A DNA stretch of 64,000 bases from Xanthomonas hortorum pv. cynarae (GTDB lineage: Bacteria > Pseudomonadota > Gammaproteobacteria > Xanthomonadales > Xanthomonadaceae), in NCBI RefSeq assembly GCF_002939985.1, contig NZ_MDFM01000002.1, positions 164,017 through 228,016 of the forward strand. Reading direction: 5' to 3'. Positions 37,852 to 48,322 of this stretch are shown here, piece by piece; the first letter of the stretch is position 1; every line of letters begins with the position of its first letter. Below the pieces are notes generated by a model that was not told the DNA's origin, did no database searches, and was given only the letters and a program-made list of their open reading frames with translations. Position numbers and translations under genes: made by a program.

Positions 37852-39414
37852 GTGACAAAGCGAAAGATGTTCAAGTGGATCGGCATCGGTGCGCTGGTGC
37901 TGGTGCTGGGCAGCGCGTTGTCGCTCTACGGTTACGGCCGCTTTGCCGATCGCCAGCGTGGCCCGGCGAGTCATGCGTTGCCAGCCACGGCATTGGCGAC
38001 GCCGATCGATCAAGTCGTCGCGCCGCTGCAGCAGGCGCATCCCAATCAAACCGGCATGGTGATCCTGCCCGACAATATCGATGCGTTCGCGGTGCGCGCG
38101 CTCACCGCGCGCGCGGCCGGGCGCAGCCTGGATCTGCAGTACTACATCTGGCATGCGGACTTCACCGGCAACCTGTTGCACAACGAATTGCTGCACGCCG
38201 CCGATCGCGGCGTGCGCGTGCGTCTGCTGCTGGACGACATGAACATCCACGGCAGCGATTCGGTGCTGGCGGCACTCGATAGTCATCCGTTGATCGAGAT
38301 CCGCTTGTTCAATCCCACCCGCGCGCGCGAAGGCACGTTGATGCGCGGCGTGGAGATGGTGCTGCGCATGTTCAGCATCAACCGACGCATGCACAACAAG
38401 GCCTGGATTGCCGATGGCCGCATTGCGGTGGTGGGTGGCCGCAATGTGGGCGACGAGTATTTCGACGCGGCGCGCGACACCAACTTCATGGACATGGACG
38501 CGGCGGTGATGGGGCCGACCGTGGGCCAGGCCGAGCAGGTGTTCGATGCGTACTGGAATAGCCCCAACGCCTTGCCGCTGGCTGCGCTGGTGACGGCAGA
38601 ACCGCAGGCATTGGATGCGTTGCGTGGCAGTCTGGATGCCGGCCTGGAATCGGCACGCGCGCATCCGTATGTGGAGCGGCTGCGTCAATCGCCCAGCGTG
38701 CAGGCGTTGACGCACGGCGAGCGCCAGGTGCATTGGCTGGATCGGGCGCGCATCGTCTCCGACCCGCCGGAAAAGGCCGAGGGCGCGGCGCCGCAAGCGG
38801 ACTGGATGACGCCGACCTTGATCGGCGAGATGGCGCACGCGCAGCGCGAATTGAAAGTGATTTCGCCGTATTTCGTGCCGGGTGAAGAAGGCATGCGCTG
38901 GATCGGCGAGTTGCGTCGGCGCAATGTGCGCGTCAGCGTGTTGACCAACTCCCTGGCTGCCAATGATGTCGTGGCGGTGCACAGCGGTTACGCCGATTAC
39001 CGCGTGCCCTTGCTCACGCAAGGCGTGCGTCTGCACGAGCTCAAGCCGATGGGCAAGCCGGACGGCAGCCTGTTCGGGTCCAGCGGTGCCAGCCTGCATA
39101 CCAAGGCGTTTGTGGTGGACGACAGCAGCGGTTTCATCGGCTCATTCAACCTCGATCCGCGCTCGATGAACCTCAATACCGAGATGGGTTTGCTGTTCGA
39201 CGACCGCACTGTGACCGCAGAGTTGGAACGCTTGTACAGCCACAAGGTCAGTGCAGCGCTGAGTTATCGCGTGACCATGGACCAGGGCGAGCTGCGCTGG
39301 CACGACGATGCGGCGCAGCCGCCCGAGGTGTGGTCGCAAGAGCCGGCAGCGAGCGTGTGGCGGCGTGGCGCAGCGACGGTGATGGGCTGGTTGCCGTTGG
39401 AGTCGCAGTTGTAA
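37852..39414 (+). CDS. Phospholipase D-family protein (cardiolipin synthase-like)
   Basis: The protein has 520 residues from a GTG at 37852. The N-terminus has one membrane anchor (GIGALVLVLGSALSLYGYG). Two complete HKD motifs are present: HNKAWIADGRIAVVGGRNVG and HTKAFVVDDSSGFIGSFNLD. It resembles the ClsC/YmdC type of cardiolipin synthase, which joins phosphatidyl groups at the membrane. The exact lipid substrate cannot be told. It is not obviously in an operon; the M13 peptidase terminator lies between. Confidence 0.88.
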   Translation: MTKRKMFKWIGIGALVLVLGSALSLYGYGRFADRQRGPASHALPATALATPIDQVVAPLQQAHPNQTGMVILPDNIDAFAVRALTARAAGRSLDLQYYIWHADFTGNLLHNELLHAADRGVRVRLLLDDMNIHGSDSVLAALDSHPLIEIRLFNPTRAREGTLMRGVEMVLRMFSINRRMHNKAWIADGRIAVVGGRNVGDEYFDAARDTNFMDMDAAVMGPTVGQAEQVFDAYWNSPNALPLAALVTAEPQALDALRGSLDAGLESARAHPYVERLRQSPSVQALTHGERQVHWLDRARIVSDPPEKAEGAAPQADWMTPTLIGEMAHAQRELKVISPYFVPGEEGMRWIGELRRRNVRVSVLTNSLAANDVVAVHSGYADYRVPLLTQGVRLHELKPMGKPDGSLFGSSGASLHTKAFVVDDSSGFIGSFNLDPRSMNLNTEMGLLFDDRTVTAELERLYSHKVSAALSYRVTMDQGELRWHDDAAQPPEVWSQEPAASVWRRGAATVMGWLPLESQL

Positions 39415-39438
39415 CGCCAGTGCTCTTCGCGCAGCGCG

Positions 39439-40560
39439 CTACTGCAGCTGCGTCACGATCTCGCGCGCCATCGCGCCCAGCGGAAGAATGCGGTCGGCGC
39501 CGCCGCGCTTGATCGCTTCCTTGGGCATGCCGAACACGATGCTGGTGTGCTCGTCCTGCGCCACGGTGCGTGCGCCGGCCTGACGCATTTCCAGCAGCCC
39601 GGCGGCGCCGTCGTCGCCCATGCCGGTCATGATGATGCCCAGTGCATTGCTGCCGGCGGCGCGTGCGGCCGAGCGGAACAGCACATCCACCGAGGGACGA
39701 TGGCGGTTGACCGGCGGGCCTTCCATGACCTCGACGAAGTACTGCGCGCCACTGCGGCGCAGCAGCAGGTGCTTGCCGCCGGGCGCGATCAACGCGCGGC
39801 CCGGCATCACCCGATCGTTGTTGGCGGCCTCTTTCACTGCGATCTGGCACAAACCATTCAGGCGCGCGGCAAAGGCGGCGGTGAATTTCTCCGGCATGTG
39901 CTGCACGATCACGATGCCGGGGCACACGCGCGGCAACGCGGTCAGCACTTCTTCCAGCGCCTGGGTGCCGCCGGTGGAGGTGCCGATGGCGACGATGCGC
40001 TCGGTGGTCTGCGCCAGAGCGCGCCCGCTTTGCGCCGGCAGGATCACATCGGCGGTGTGTTTGACCTCCGCTTCCAGCGGCACCGCAGTGACACGCGCGG
40101 CCAGCCGCTTGACGTTGGCGCGTGCGGCGCTGCGCACGGTATTGACCAGTTCGTCGGCCGAATCGGTGAGGAATTGCTTGAGCCCCAGCCGCGGCTTGGT
40201 CACCACCGCCACCGCACCGGCGGCCAGCGCATCCATGGTGACGCGCGCGCCTTTTTCGGTGAGCGTGGAGCAGATCACTACCGGGGTGGGCCGCTCGCTC
40301 ATGATCTTGCGCAGGAAGGTGATGCCGTCCATGCGCGGCATTTCCACATCCAGCACGATCACGTCCGGCCATTGCTTGCGCATCTTCTCGATCGCCAGCA
40401 GCGGGTCGGCCGCAGTGGAGATGACCTCGATGTCGGCCGCGTCGTTGAGCACGCTCACCAGCACCTGGCGCACCACCGCCGAGTCGTCGACGACCATGGC
40501 CTTGATGGTCTTGGTATTGGCAGCTGGGCTGGCGGCGGGGCGGTTGAAGGCTGTCGACAC
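39439..40560 (-). CDS. cheB: Chemotaxis response regulator protein-glutamate methylesterase
   Basis: The protein has 373 residues from a GTG at 40560. The receiver domain (about 20-140) has [13 protein letters not shown] and the phospho-acceptor in [13 protein letters not shown]. The esterase domain shows the serine in [11 protein letters not shown], the histidine in [10 protein letters not shown] and the aspartate in [11 protein letters not shown]. It removes methyl groups from chemoreceptors and resets their sensitivity. It is the last gene of the chemotaxis operon, 14 bases below cheR. Confidence 0.95.
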   Translation of the reverse strand: MSTAFNRPAASPAANTKTIKAMVVDDSAVVRQVLVSVLNDAADIEVISTAADPLLAIEKMRKQWPDVIVLDVEMPRMDGITFLRKIMSERPTPVVICSTLTEKGARVTMDALAAGAVAVVTKPRLGLKQFLTDSADELVNTVRSAARANVKRLAARVTAVPLEAEVKHTADVILPAQSGRALAQTTERIVAIGTSTGGTQALEEVLTALPRVCPGIVIVQHMPEKFTAAFAARLNGLCQIAVKEAANNDRVMPGRALIAPGGKHLLLRRSGAQYFVEVMEGPPVNRHRPSVDVLFRSAARAAGSNALGIIMTGMGDDGAAGLLEMRQAGARTVAQDEHTSIVFGMPKEAIKRGGADRILPLGAMAREIVTQLQ

Positions 40561-40574
40561 GGGCGATCCTTGGC

Positions 40575-41381
40575 TCAGGCCTTGCGGAAAATCGAGGGTG
40601 CCACCTGGACCAGATCGATGTCGAGTTCGCTCAGGCTTTCCGAATGGCCGATGCAGAAATGCCCGCCCGATTTGAGATTGGACAGCACGCGCAGGATCAC
40701 CTCGCGCTTGGTCTGGCCATTGAAATAGATCATGACGTTGCGCAGGAAGATCGCATCGAAGCTGCCCAGCGCCGGCAACGCAGTATTGAGGTTGGCGTGC
40801 ACGAACTTCACCCGATCGCGCAGCCGGCGTTCCACCAGCAAGCTGCCGTCGTACTCGCCCTGACCACGCAGGCAATAGCGTTTGAGATACGCCTGCGGAA
40901 TGCCGTCGATGCGTTGCAAGGCGTAGTGCCCGGTGCGCGCCTTGGCCAGCACGCGGGTGCTGATGTCGCTGCCGACCACCTCGAACGCGCGGCCTTGCAA
41001 GGTGTCGTCCAGCACCATCGCCATGCTGTAGGCCTCTTCGCCGCTGGAGCTGGCTGCGCTCCAGCACCGGAACGGCAGGCCGCCACGATGGTCGCCGGCC
41101 AGCTTGCGCAGCAGCTCGAAGTGCTTGGGCTCGCGGAAAAAATAGGTTTCGTTGGTGGTCAGCAGGTCGATCGCGGTCTGGATCTCGGCGCGGTCCTGGC
41201 GGCTCTCCAGCAACTGCAGATACTGCGTGTAGTTGCTGAACTGATGTTCGCGCAGGCGCTTGCCCAGGCGGCCGCACAACATGGCTTTTTTGCCGGAGGA
41301 AATGCTGATGCCGGCCGCTTCGAAGATGAAGCGCTGGAAGCGGCCGAATTCCTGTTCGGTGATGGCGGTGGCGGTGCTCAT
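40575..41381 (-). CDS. cheR: Chemotaxis protein methyltransferase
   Basis: The protein has 268 residues. The N-terminal helical domain includes [20 protein letters not shown]. The SAM-binding domain has [37 protein letters not shown] and [13 protein letters not shown]. It methylates glutamates of the chemoreceptor in the same operon. The receptor ends in QFASF, a possible CheR-tethering pentapeptide. The start lies 3 bases after the stop of the REC-EAL gene. Confidence 0.95.
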   Translation of the reverse strand: MSTATAITEQEFGRFQRFIFEAAGISISSGKKAMLCGRLGKRLREHQFSNYTQYLQLLESRQDRAEIQTAIDLLTTNETYFFREPKHFELLRKLAGDHRGGLPFRCWSAASSSGEEAYSMAMVLDDTLQGRAFEVVGSDISTRVLAKARTGHYALQRIDGIPQAYLKRYCLRGQGEYDGSLLVERRLRDRVKFVHANLNTALPALGSFDAIFLRNVMIYFNGQTKREVILRVLSNLKSGGHFCIGHSESLSELDIDLVQVAPSIFRKA

Positions 41382-41384
41382 GGC

Positions 41385-42668
41385 TCAGGCGACATCCGCA
41401 TCGCTGGCCAGCGCGCTGTCGCTCAGGCGCGCGATGCGCACGGCGTGTTCGCGCCACCATTCCGACAGCATCGGCCCGGGCATCGGCGAGCCCATCAGAT
41501 AGCCTTGCGCCAGATCGCAGCCGAGCTCGCGCAGCAGGCGCCAGTCCTCGGGTGTTTCCACGCCTTCGGCCACGGCAGTCAGTTCAAGCCGGTGCGCCAG
41601 TTCCAGGGTGGATTCGAGCACGGTGCGCTGGCTGCGGCTGCGATGCGCCGCATGCACGAAGCTGCGGTCCAGTTTGAGTTCGGTGAACGGAATGCTGGCC
41701 AGGCGCTGCAGCGAGGAGAAACCGGTGCCGTAATCGTCGATCGACAGACCAAAGCCATGCAGACGCAGTCGTGCCAGCATGCTCAAGGCATTGGCCGGCT
41801 CCACGATGGCGCTTTCGGTGAGTTCCAGCACCAGATCGGCAGGGCTCAGGCCGTTGTCGCTCAGCTTGGCGCACAGCTGCTCGAGAAAATCCTGCTCGCT
41901 GAGCAGATTGGGCGAAAGGTTCAACGCCAGCGTCAGCTGGAATCCTTCTGCACGCCAGTCCACCAATTGCGCAATCGCCTTGTCGATCACCTGCTGGGTC
42001 AACGCATGGATCAAGCCTTCGCGTTCGGCCAGTGGAATGAAGCGGTCCGGCCCGATCATGTCGCCTTGCGGGCGGCGCCAACGTGCGAGCGCTTCCACAC
42101 CGCGCAGCCGGCCATCCTTGAGATCGAGTTTGGGTTGGTAGGCCACACGGATTTCGCCGCGTCGCATGGCGCGGTCCAGGCGCGACGCGGCGGCGCCACC
42201 GCTGGACATCAGGGTCGAGATCACAGCCGGTGCCAGGACCTGCGCGTCTGTGGCCAGCTCAGGCTCGCACTCCAGCACAGTGGCCAGATCCTGCAGATGC
42301 ATCGGCTTTTCGATGCCGCCGAGCACGCGTACGCCGGCGCTGCGGCTGAGCTGCATCACCGCATCGATCAAGGCGCCACCGCGTTGCGAGACCACGATCA
42401 CCGGCACGCTGTAGTTGCCGCGCGCCAATGCATCGAGCAGCTGCACGCCGTCCATGCCTGGCATTTCCAGATCGATCAGCAGCAGCGATGGCGCGATGGC
42501 GCTGCTCAACCAGGCCAGCGCTGCGTGGCCATCCACTGCACCGTCGACCGCAACGGCGCCGAGTTGGCGGCACAGCGCCATCGCATGTTCGCGCTGGACC
42601 ACGCTGTCGTCGACGACCAACACCGGGCCGTCCAGCGCGCAGCTGCAGGAGAGAAGGGTGGGGCGCAT
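41385..42668 (-). CDS. Response regulator with EAL phosphodiesterase domain
   Basis: The protein has 427 residues from the ATG at 42668, preceded by AAGGA; ATGs at 42686 and 42695 are alternatives. The receiver domain starts with [10 protein letters not shown], has its phospho-acceptor in [12 protein letters not shown] and the lysine in IEKP. The EAL domain carries the residues needed for c-di-GMP hydrolysis: [37 protein letters not shown] and AVAEGVET. It sits between cheW and cheR. CheA is therefore a plausible kinase for it, which would link chemotaxis signals to c-di-GMP breakdown. This link is inferred. Confidence 0.92.
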   Translation of the reverse strand: MRPTLLSCSCALDGPVLVVDDSVVQREHAMALCRQLGAVAVDGAVDGHAALAWLSSAIAPSLLLIDLEMPGMDGVQLLDALARGNYSVPVIVVSQRGGALIDAVMQLSRSAGVRVLGGIEKPMHLQDLATVLECEPELATDAQVLAPAVISTLMSSGGAAASRLDRAMRRGEIRVAYQPKLDLKDGRLRGVEALARWRRPQGDMIGPDRFIPLAEREGLIHALTQQVIDKAIAQLVDWRAEGFQLTLALNLSPNLLSEQDFLEQLCAKLSDNGLSPADLVLELTESAIVEPANALSMLARLRLHGFGLSIDDYGTGFSSLQRLASIPFTELKLDRSFVHAAHRSRSQRTVLESTLELAHRLELTAVAEGVETPEDWRLLRELGCDLAQGYLMGSPMPGPMLSEWWREHAVRIARLSDSALASDADVA

Positions 42669-42696
42669 GGGAGTCCTTGCGTGCATGCGGAGCATG

Positions 42697-43215
42697 TCAG
42701 GCCGCCAGCTCGGCGACAGGAAGCTGGGCGAGGGTGTCGTTGCTCAGCACGGCATCGGCATCGAGCAGGATCACGAAGCGCTCGCCGATCTTGGCCATGG
42801 CCTGGATGAAATCGCGGGCGATGCCGGCGCCGAAGCTGGGCGCGCCGGCGATGTCATCGGGCGCGATGTCCAGCACTTCGCTGACCGCATCCACCAGCAA
42901 GCCGAGCACCTGCTGCGTACCGCCATGGGCGATCTCCACGATCACGATGCAGCTGCGCTTGGTGATTGCGCTGGCGTTGCGGCCGAAGCGTTGCTGCAGA
43001 TCCACCACCGGCACCACTGCGCCACGCAGGTTGATCACTCCACGCAGGGCCGGCGGCATCATCGGTACATCGGTCGGCACGCGGTATTCGATGATTTCCT
43101 TGATGCCGAGAATGCCCAGGCCGAACATCTCCGTGCCCAGCAGAAAGGTCAGGTATTGCTGCGGTGCCGTCGATGACGGCGCATTGGTGGTGCTGGCTGC
43201 GCTGTGCGATTGCAT
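42697..43215 (-). CDS. cheW: Chemotaxis coupling protein CheW
   Basis: The protein has 172 residues from the ATG at 43215, with GAGG before it. Typical CheW segments are QYLTFLLGTEMFGLGILGIK, MMPPALRGVINLRGAVVPVV and LGLLVDAVSEVLDI. It couples the receptor to the CheA kinase at the membrane. The stop is 28 bases above the REC-EAL start and the gene lies 10 bases below the receptor gene. Confidence 0.95.
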   Translation of the reverse strand: MQSHSAASTTNAPSSTAPQQYLTFLLGTEMFGLGILGIKEIIEYRVPTDVPMMPPALRGVINLRGAVVPVVDLQQRFGRNASAITKRSCIVIVEIAHGGTQQVLGLLVDAVSEVLDIAPDDIAGAPSFGAGIARDFIQAMAKIGERFVILLDADAVLSNDTLAQLPVAELAA

Positions 43216-43225
43216 CGTCGGTTCC

Positions 43226-45382
43226 TCAGAAGCTGGCGAACTGCGATTCGTCGATCGCATCGGCGGTGGCAGCCACTGCGCTGATCTGGCGCACGTTGGT
43301 GCGCCGCGGTGGCGCGCTGAGCGCGGTGCTGCTGCTGTGCGGCGCGATCCGGCGCGGGCCCGGCTTGCTGCTGCCTGAAGCCACGGCGCGGCCGCCATTG
43401 CCGAGCCGGAAGAAGCCCATCAGCTGCTGCAGCTGTTCGGCCTGCGCGCTCATTTCCTCCGAGGTGGCGGCGAGTTCTTCGGCATTGGCAGCGGCCGATT
43501 GCGTGGTCTGGTTCAACTGTCCAACGGCGGTGTTGATCTGGCTGACGCCAGCGGTCTGCTCTTCGGAGGCAGCGGCAATTTCCTGCACCAGGTCGGAAGT
43601 GCGGCGGATCGAGGGCACCATCTCGCCGAGCACGCGTCCGGCGCTTTCGGCCAGCTCCACGCTGGAACCGGCCACCTCGCCGATTTCCTGCGCGGCGATC
43701 TGGCTGCGCTCGGCCAGCTTGCGCACTTCCGCCGCGACCACCGCAAAGCCCTTGCCGTGTTCGCCGGCACGCGCGGCCTCGATGGCGGCGTTGAGCGCGA
43801 GCAGGTTGGTCTGATAAGCGATGTCGTCGATGATGCCGATCTTCTTGGCGATGTCCTTCATTGCCACCACCGTGGCGCGCACGGTGTCGCCGCCATCTGC
43901 GGCTTCGCTGGCGGCCTTGGCGGCCATGCTGTCGGTGACGCGTGCGTTCTCGGTGTTCTGTGCGATGGAGGCGGTCATCTGTTCCAGCGAGGCGCTGGTT
44001 TCTTCCACGCCGGCCGCTTGCTCGCTGGCGGCCTGTGCAAGCGCCTGCGCAGTGGCACTGACCTGTTCGGAGGCGCTGGCCAGGTTCTCGGCATTGCGGT
44101 TGACCTCATCGACGATCTCGGTCAGCCGGCTCATGGTGGTGTTGACGTAGCGCTGCATGTCGGCGAATGCGCCTTCGTAGCGGCCTTCCACGGTGTGGGT
44201 GAGATCGCCCTCGGCCATCGCGCCCATCACCTGGATGACTTCGGAGATGCTGCGCAGGTTGCCGCGCGCACGCTCCACGGTGTCGTTGATGAAGGCCTTC
44301 TTGCCCGGCAGCTGCGCCAGCGGGGCATCGAAGTTGCCGCGGCCGAATTCGGCCACCACGCCCATCGCCAGTTTCTTCACCGCGATATGCGCGCCCACCA
44401 TCTGGTTGATGCCGGTGGCCATGCTGCGGAAATCGCCATCGAAGCCGCTGCTGTCGATCACCACATCGATATCGCCGGCTTCGTGTTCGGCCGACATGTG
44501 GTTGATCTCGCGGATCAAGCCGGTGAGGCTGCCGCGCACCTGTTCCAGGGTGTCGTTGATGAAGCGCTTCTTGCCCGGCAGCAGCGGCAGCTGCGCGGTG
44601 AAGTTGCCGCGGCCGAACTCGGCCACGCAGGCGATGGCCTGCTTCTTGACTGCGATGTGGCTGGCCACCATCGCATTGATGCCTTCGGCCATGCGGCGGA
44701 AATCGCCGGTGAAGCGTTGCGTGTCGATGACCACGTCGATGTCGCCGGCATCGTGTTCGCTCGCCATGCGGTTGACCTCGGCGACCATGCCGGTGAGGTT
44801 GCCGCGGATCTGGTCGACGATCTCGTTGATGAAGGCCTTCTTGCCCGGCAGGCGCGCCAGCTCGGCGGAGAAGTTGCCGCGCCCGAACTCGGCCACGCAG
44901 GCCATGGCCTGTTTCTTCACCGCGATGTGGTTGGCGACCATGCGGTTGATGCCTTCGCCCATCGTGCGGAAGTCGCCATCGAAGCGCGCCACGTCGATGC
45001 GGACATCGATCTCGCCGGCGTCGTGTTCCTGCGAGACGCGGTTGATCTCCTCGTTGACATGGCGAATGCTGCTTTGCACCTTGCGCAGTGCACGCAACAC
45101 CTCGCAGGCCTGCTCATCGCGCACCCGCGGCATGGCCACATCGAAGTTGCCGCGCGCGAATGCGTCCAGCGTGGTGGTGGCGATACTCAGCGAGTCGTTG
45201 GCGATGCGGATCGACCAGGCCAGCAATGCGCCGCTGACGAGTGCGGCCACCACGCTGGCGGCGAGCAGGGCGCCGTGCGACAGCGTCAGCGCAAAGCCGG
45301 CCACGACCACGATGACGGGCAGAACAAGAGCGAGGGCGGCGGTAAACCACAACTGGGTGGCGATCGGGAGACGGTGTGACAT
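43226..45382 (-). CDS. Methyl-accepting chemotaxis protein with tandem HAMP-like repeats
   Basis: The protein has 718 residues. Two adjacent membrane helices (about 10-33 and 38-60) leave almost no periplasmic loop, so there is no classical ligand domain outside. Residues about 71-400 are a chain of four related units of about 90 residues. Each contains AEFGRGNF or ARGNF, then [20 protein letters not shown] and INxMVAxHIAVKK. Units 2 and 3 are nearly identical, and the fourth is incomplete. A last HAMP-like segment ([20 protein letters not shown]) and the signalling domain follow, with its hairpin tip near [24 protein letters not shown]. The protein ends in QFASF, which fits the CheR/CheB-tethering pattern. 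It may sense internal or membrane cues. Confidence 0.93.
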   Translation of the reverse strand: MSHRLPIATQLWFTAALALVLPVIVVVAGFALTLSHGALLAASVVAALVSGALLAWSIRIANDSLSIATTTLDAFARGNFDVAMPRVRDEQACEVLRALRKVQSSIRHVNEEINRVSQEHDAGEIDVRIDVARFDGDFRTMGEGINRMVANHIAVKKQAMACVAEFGRGNFSAELARLPGKKAFINEIVDQIRGNLTGMVAEVNRMASEHDAGDIDVVIDTQRFTGDFRRMAEGINAMVASHIAVKKQAIACVAEFGRGNFTAQLPLLPGKKRFINDTLEQVRGSLTGLIREINHMSAEHEAGDIDVVIDSSGFDGDFRSMATGINQMVGAHIAVKKLAMGVVAEFGRGNFDAPLAQLPGKKAFINDTVERARGNLRSISEVIQVMGAMAEGDLTHTVEGRYEGAFADMQRYVNTTMSRLTEIVDEVNRNAENLASASEQVSATAQALAQAASEQAAGVEETSASLEQMTASIAQNTENARVTDSMAAKAASEAADGGDTVRATVVAMKDIAKKIGIIDDIAYQTNLLALNAAIEAARAGEHGKGFAVVAAEVRKLAERSQIAAQEIGEVAGSSVELAESAGRVLGEMVPSIRRTSDLVQEIAAASEEQTAGVSQINTAVGQLNQTTQSAAANAEELAATSEEMSAQAEQLQQLMGFFRLGNGGRAVASGSSKPGPRRIAPHSSSTALSAPPRRTNVRQISAVAATADAIDESQFASF

Positions 45383-45450
45383 GGCGGCAGCTTCCTGGGG
45401 TCAGGGAACAACGAAGAACGCGGTGATGTGGGGAATGACGGTGCGAATGC

Positions 45451-47466
45451 TCAGGCCGCCAGGGCGTCCTGCTGTGGATGCAATTGCTGGATCAGGCTGG
45501 GCACATCCAGAATCAGCGCGACATCGCCGCTGCCCAGGATGCTGGAGCCACTGATGCCTTTGACCTGTGCGAAGACCTTGGACAACGGCTTGATCACGGT
45601 TTGCCATTCGCCCAGCAAGGTGTCCACGACCAGGCCGAAGCGCTGCGCGCCCTGGCGGATCACCACGATGCTTTCTCGTGCCGGCGTCTTGCCGCCGAGC
45701 GCGAACAATTCGCGCAGACGCACATACGGCAGCACGCTGCCGCGCAGATCGATGTAGTCGCTGGCGTAGTCGGGCGTGAACTCCGCGCATTCCTCCACCA
45801 CATCCAGCGGCACCACGAACACCGATTTGCCGACACCGACCTGGAAGCCGTTGATGATGGCCAGCGTCAGCGGCAGCCGCACCGAAATGGTGGTGCCCAC
45901 GCCGGCGGTGCTGTCGATCTCCACAGTGCCGCGCAGCGCGGTGATGTTGCGCTTGACCACGTCCATGCCCACGCCGCGCCCGGACAGGTTGGTGACTTTT
46001 TCGGCAGTGGAAAAGCCCGGCTCGAAGATCATCGCGAACACTTCGCGGTCGCTGAGCTGGCGGCCGGCCTCGATCAGGCCGCGTTCCAGCGCCTTGGCCA
46101 GGATGCGGTCGCGGTTCAAGCCGCCGCCGTCGTCGGTGATCTGGATGACGATGCTGCCGGAGTCGTGATAGGCGTTGAGGCCCACGGTGCCGCGTGCGGG
46201 CTTGCCGTGTGCCACGCGCACGTCGGCCGGTTCGATGCCGTGATCCATCGCGTTGCGCACCAGATGGGTGAGCGGGTCGCCGATTTTTTCCACCACCGAC
46301 TTGTCCAGTTCGGTGTCTTCGCCGGCCACCACCAGCGCGATGTCCTTGCCGAGTTCGCGCGCCACGTCGTGCACCACGCGCTGGAAGCGGCTGAAGGTGC
46401 CGCCGATCTTGACCATGCGCAGTTGCAGCGCGCTTTCGCGCACGTCTTCCACCAGACCGGCCAGGATCGAAGCCGATTCCAGCAGCTGTGCGTCGCCGGT
46501 GCGCTGTGCGTTGGCGTTGGTGCCGGCCACCGCAATGATGAGTTCGCCGACCAGATCGATCATGCGGTCGAGTTTGTCGGCGTCCACGCGGATCGAGCGC
46601 GCTTCGGCGTTGCGTGAGGCACCTTCCTGGGGGGCGCGTGGCGGCGTTGCAGCAGAGGTTGAATTCGGAACCGCAGCGAGCGTGCTGGCGACCGGTGCAA
46701 GCGCTGCAGGCTCGCTGACGAGAAGAGCGGCAACATCGGTCGGTGCCGGCACCGAGGTGATCTCCAGATCGCAATCCTCGCGCACGAACTCGAACACTTC
46801 TTCGATTGCGGCGCGGTCGGCATCGCTGCGCAACAGGATCTGGAAACCGAGATAGTTGGCTTCCGGATCGAGCGCTTCGAAGCTCGGCAATTGGCTGTAG
46901 TCGGTGCTGATCGATTCGACCGACCCCAGGCCGCGCAAATTGCGAATCAGCTTGAGCGGCGAGTTGCCGAAGCGCAGCGCATCGGCAAACAGCGTCAACG
47001 AAATACGCCAGTAACCACTTTGTTTTTCAGGTGTGCCGAGCTGGATGGCGGCCTCAGTGACGCCGCACACGCTGCCTTGCAGATAGGTCTGCAACTGCGC
47101 GAGCAACGGCTCGGCCTCGGTCGCCAGTGCGGCCGCATCGGCGTGGCTTGGATCGGCCGCGGTTTCCACCAAGGCGTGGATGTGGTCGCAGCACACCAGC
47201 AGCAGCGCGATCAATTCAGAGCTCAGGCTCAGCGCTTCATCGCGCACCAGATCCAGCACGCTTTCCAGCACATGGGTGAAGCCGACCAGCTGCGGCAGAT
47301 CGAACAACCCGCCCGAGCCCTTGATGGTATGCGCCGCGCGAAAGATCGCGTTGACCGCATCGGGCGAAGACTCGCCACGCTCGGCTTCGAGCAGATGGCG
47401 TTCCATGTCTTCGAGCAGATCCCGGCTCTCGGCCAGAAAGGTCTGCATCAGCTGGTTCATGTCCAT
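45451..47466 (-). CDS. cheA: Chemotaxis histidine kinase CheA
   Basis: The protein has 671 residues. The HPt domain has the phospho-histidine in FRAAHTIKGSGG (His46). The dimerisation domain begins near SIRVDADKLDRMIDLVGELI. The ATPase domain shows HLVRNAMDHGIE, GGGLNRDRIL and SGRGVGMDVVKRNI. The C-terminal CheW-like domain contains RGSVLPYVRLRELF. An alanine/serine/proline-rich linker (about 250-290) carries no clear P2 domain. It phosphorylates CheB, probably the REC-EAL protein, and perhaps a CheY encoded elsewhere, since none is present in this operon. Confidence 0.95.
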   Translation of the reverse strand: MDMNQLMQTFLAESRDLLEDMERHLLEAERGESSPDAVNAIFRAAHTIKGSGGLFDLPQLVGFTHVLESVLDLVRDEALSLSSELIALLLVCCDHIHALVETAADPSHADAAALATEAEPLLAQLQTYLQGSVCGVTEAAIQLGTPEKQSGYWRISLTLFADALRFGNSPLKLIRNLRGLGSVESISTDYSQLPSFEALDPEANYLGFQILLRSDADRAAIEEVFEFVREDCDLEITSVPAPTDVAALLVSEPAALAPVASTLAAVPNSTSAATPPRAPQEGASRNAEARSIRVDADKLDRMIDLVGELIIAVAGTNANAQRTGDAQLLESASILAGLVEDVRESALQLRMVKIGGTFSRFQRVVHDVARELGKDIALVVAGEDTELDKSVVEKIGDPLTHLVRNAMDHGIEPADVRVAHGKPARGTVGLNAYHDSGSIVIQITDDGGGLNRDRILAKALERGLIEAGRQLSDREVFAMIFEPGFSTAEKVTNLSGRGVGMDVVKRNITALRGTVEIDSTAGVGTTISVRLPLTLAIINGFQVGVGKSVFVVPLDVVEECAEFTPDYASDYIDLRGSVLPYVRLRELFALGGKTPARESIVVIRQGAQRFGLVVDTLLGEWQTVIKPLSKVFAQVKGISGSSILGSGDVALILDVPSLIQQLHPQQDALAA

Positions 47467-47484
47467 GCGCGTGTTACCTGTCCG

Positions 47485-47814
47485 TTAGTGAATGCGTTCG
47501 CCGAGGCACGCGACCGCATGCGGGTACAGTGCTTCGAGCAGGCCGAGCAGTTCGATCACATCGACCACCGCACGGCTGGAATCGGTGAGCGAAAACGGCC
47601 GCCCATCGGCCTGGATCGCCTGCTTGGTGGCCAGCAGCAACTGCAGGCCGGTGGTGTCGATCTCGCTGACCGCAGCGAGGTCCAGATGCAATCCACCCGG
47701 ATGCAGCAATGCCGGCTGCAAGAGCGGCTTGAGTTCTGCAGCGCGACGGATCGTCATCTCGCCTTCCAGGGCGAGTGTCAGCGGCGCGGGTAGAGCGGAC
47801 AGTGGCGTGTTCAT
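47485..47814 (-). CDS. STAS domain protein of the chemotaxis operon
   Basis: The protein has 109 residues from the ATG at 47814, with GAGG before it. It is a single STAS (anti-sigma-factor antagonist-like) domain. The core motif is SEIDTTGLQLLLATKQA, where the usual phosphorylated serine is a threonine. It is the first gene of the operon, 18 bases above cheA. STAS proteins at the head of such operons are known in gammaproteobacteria. Their role may be in kinase control or scaffolding, but is not settled. Confidence 0.88.
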   Translation of the reverse strand: MNTPLSALPAPLTLALEGEMTIRRAAELKPLLQPALLHPGGLHLDLAAVSEIDTTGLQLLLATKQAIQADGRPFSLTDSSRAVVDVIELLGLLEALYPHAVACLGERIH

Positions 47815-47929
47815 TGGTGCCTCAAGCGATGCGATGGCGCACGGATGCGCGCCATGACGCGGAAGAAGGTCGCTCCGGCGTGGGCTTGCGTGGGCAGCTC
47901 TGCACACGGGGACATGCCGGTCTATGCAG

Positions 47930-47955
47930 GTATCGGCGCGCGGCAGGAATATTTA
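47930..47955 (-). promoter_or_regulatory. FliA (sigma-28)-like promoter of the chemotaxis operon
   Basis: On the minus strand TAAATATT (47955-47948) is followed after a total of 14 bases from TAAA by GCCGATAC (47937-47930). The known flagellar consensus is TAAA, 15 bases, GCCGATAA. The match lies about 116 bp upstream of the STAS gene and points toward it. I saw no second candidate nearby. Confidence 0.6.
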
Positions 47956-48322
47956 GGCAAAATTCAGCGCGGTGACGGATTTGAGGAATCCATCACTGCC
48001 TGGGCATTAATTGCTCAGGTTTGTCGCAAGCAGGCTCGGGAGTCGAATGTCCCGGACAGTCCTGCAGGACAGATAGCCGCATGTCGGTCGAATTCTTTAA
48101 TGCATGCGGGATGGGTGTTCTGCAGTGTCACTGCAGAAAATGCGCATTAAAAAGGCAACACGTGTCGTGGGCCGACAGCGCTGAGTGCGATGGGTTTTAG
48201 TGAAAATGCCGCATCGAGTTCGCATATCCTTGCGCAGCGATTACAACGCGATTGACGCGTCCTTGCGTCGTCTATTGTCGAGATCGGTGCGCCAAGCAAA
48301 CGCAACCGATGAAGCAGGGTTT
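47956..48322. other. Intergenic region between mfd and the chemotaxis operon
   Basis: I see no gene in these about 370 bp. Short open frames lack ribosome-binding sites. The region is less G+C-rich than its neighbours, especially around 47990-48200. Confidence 0.5.
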
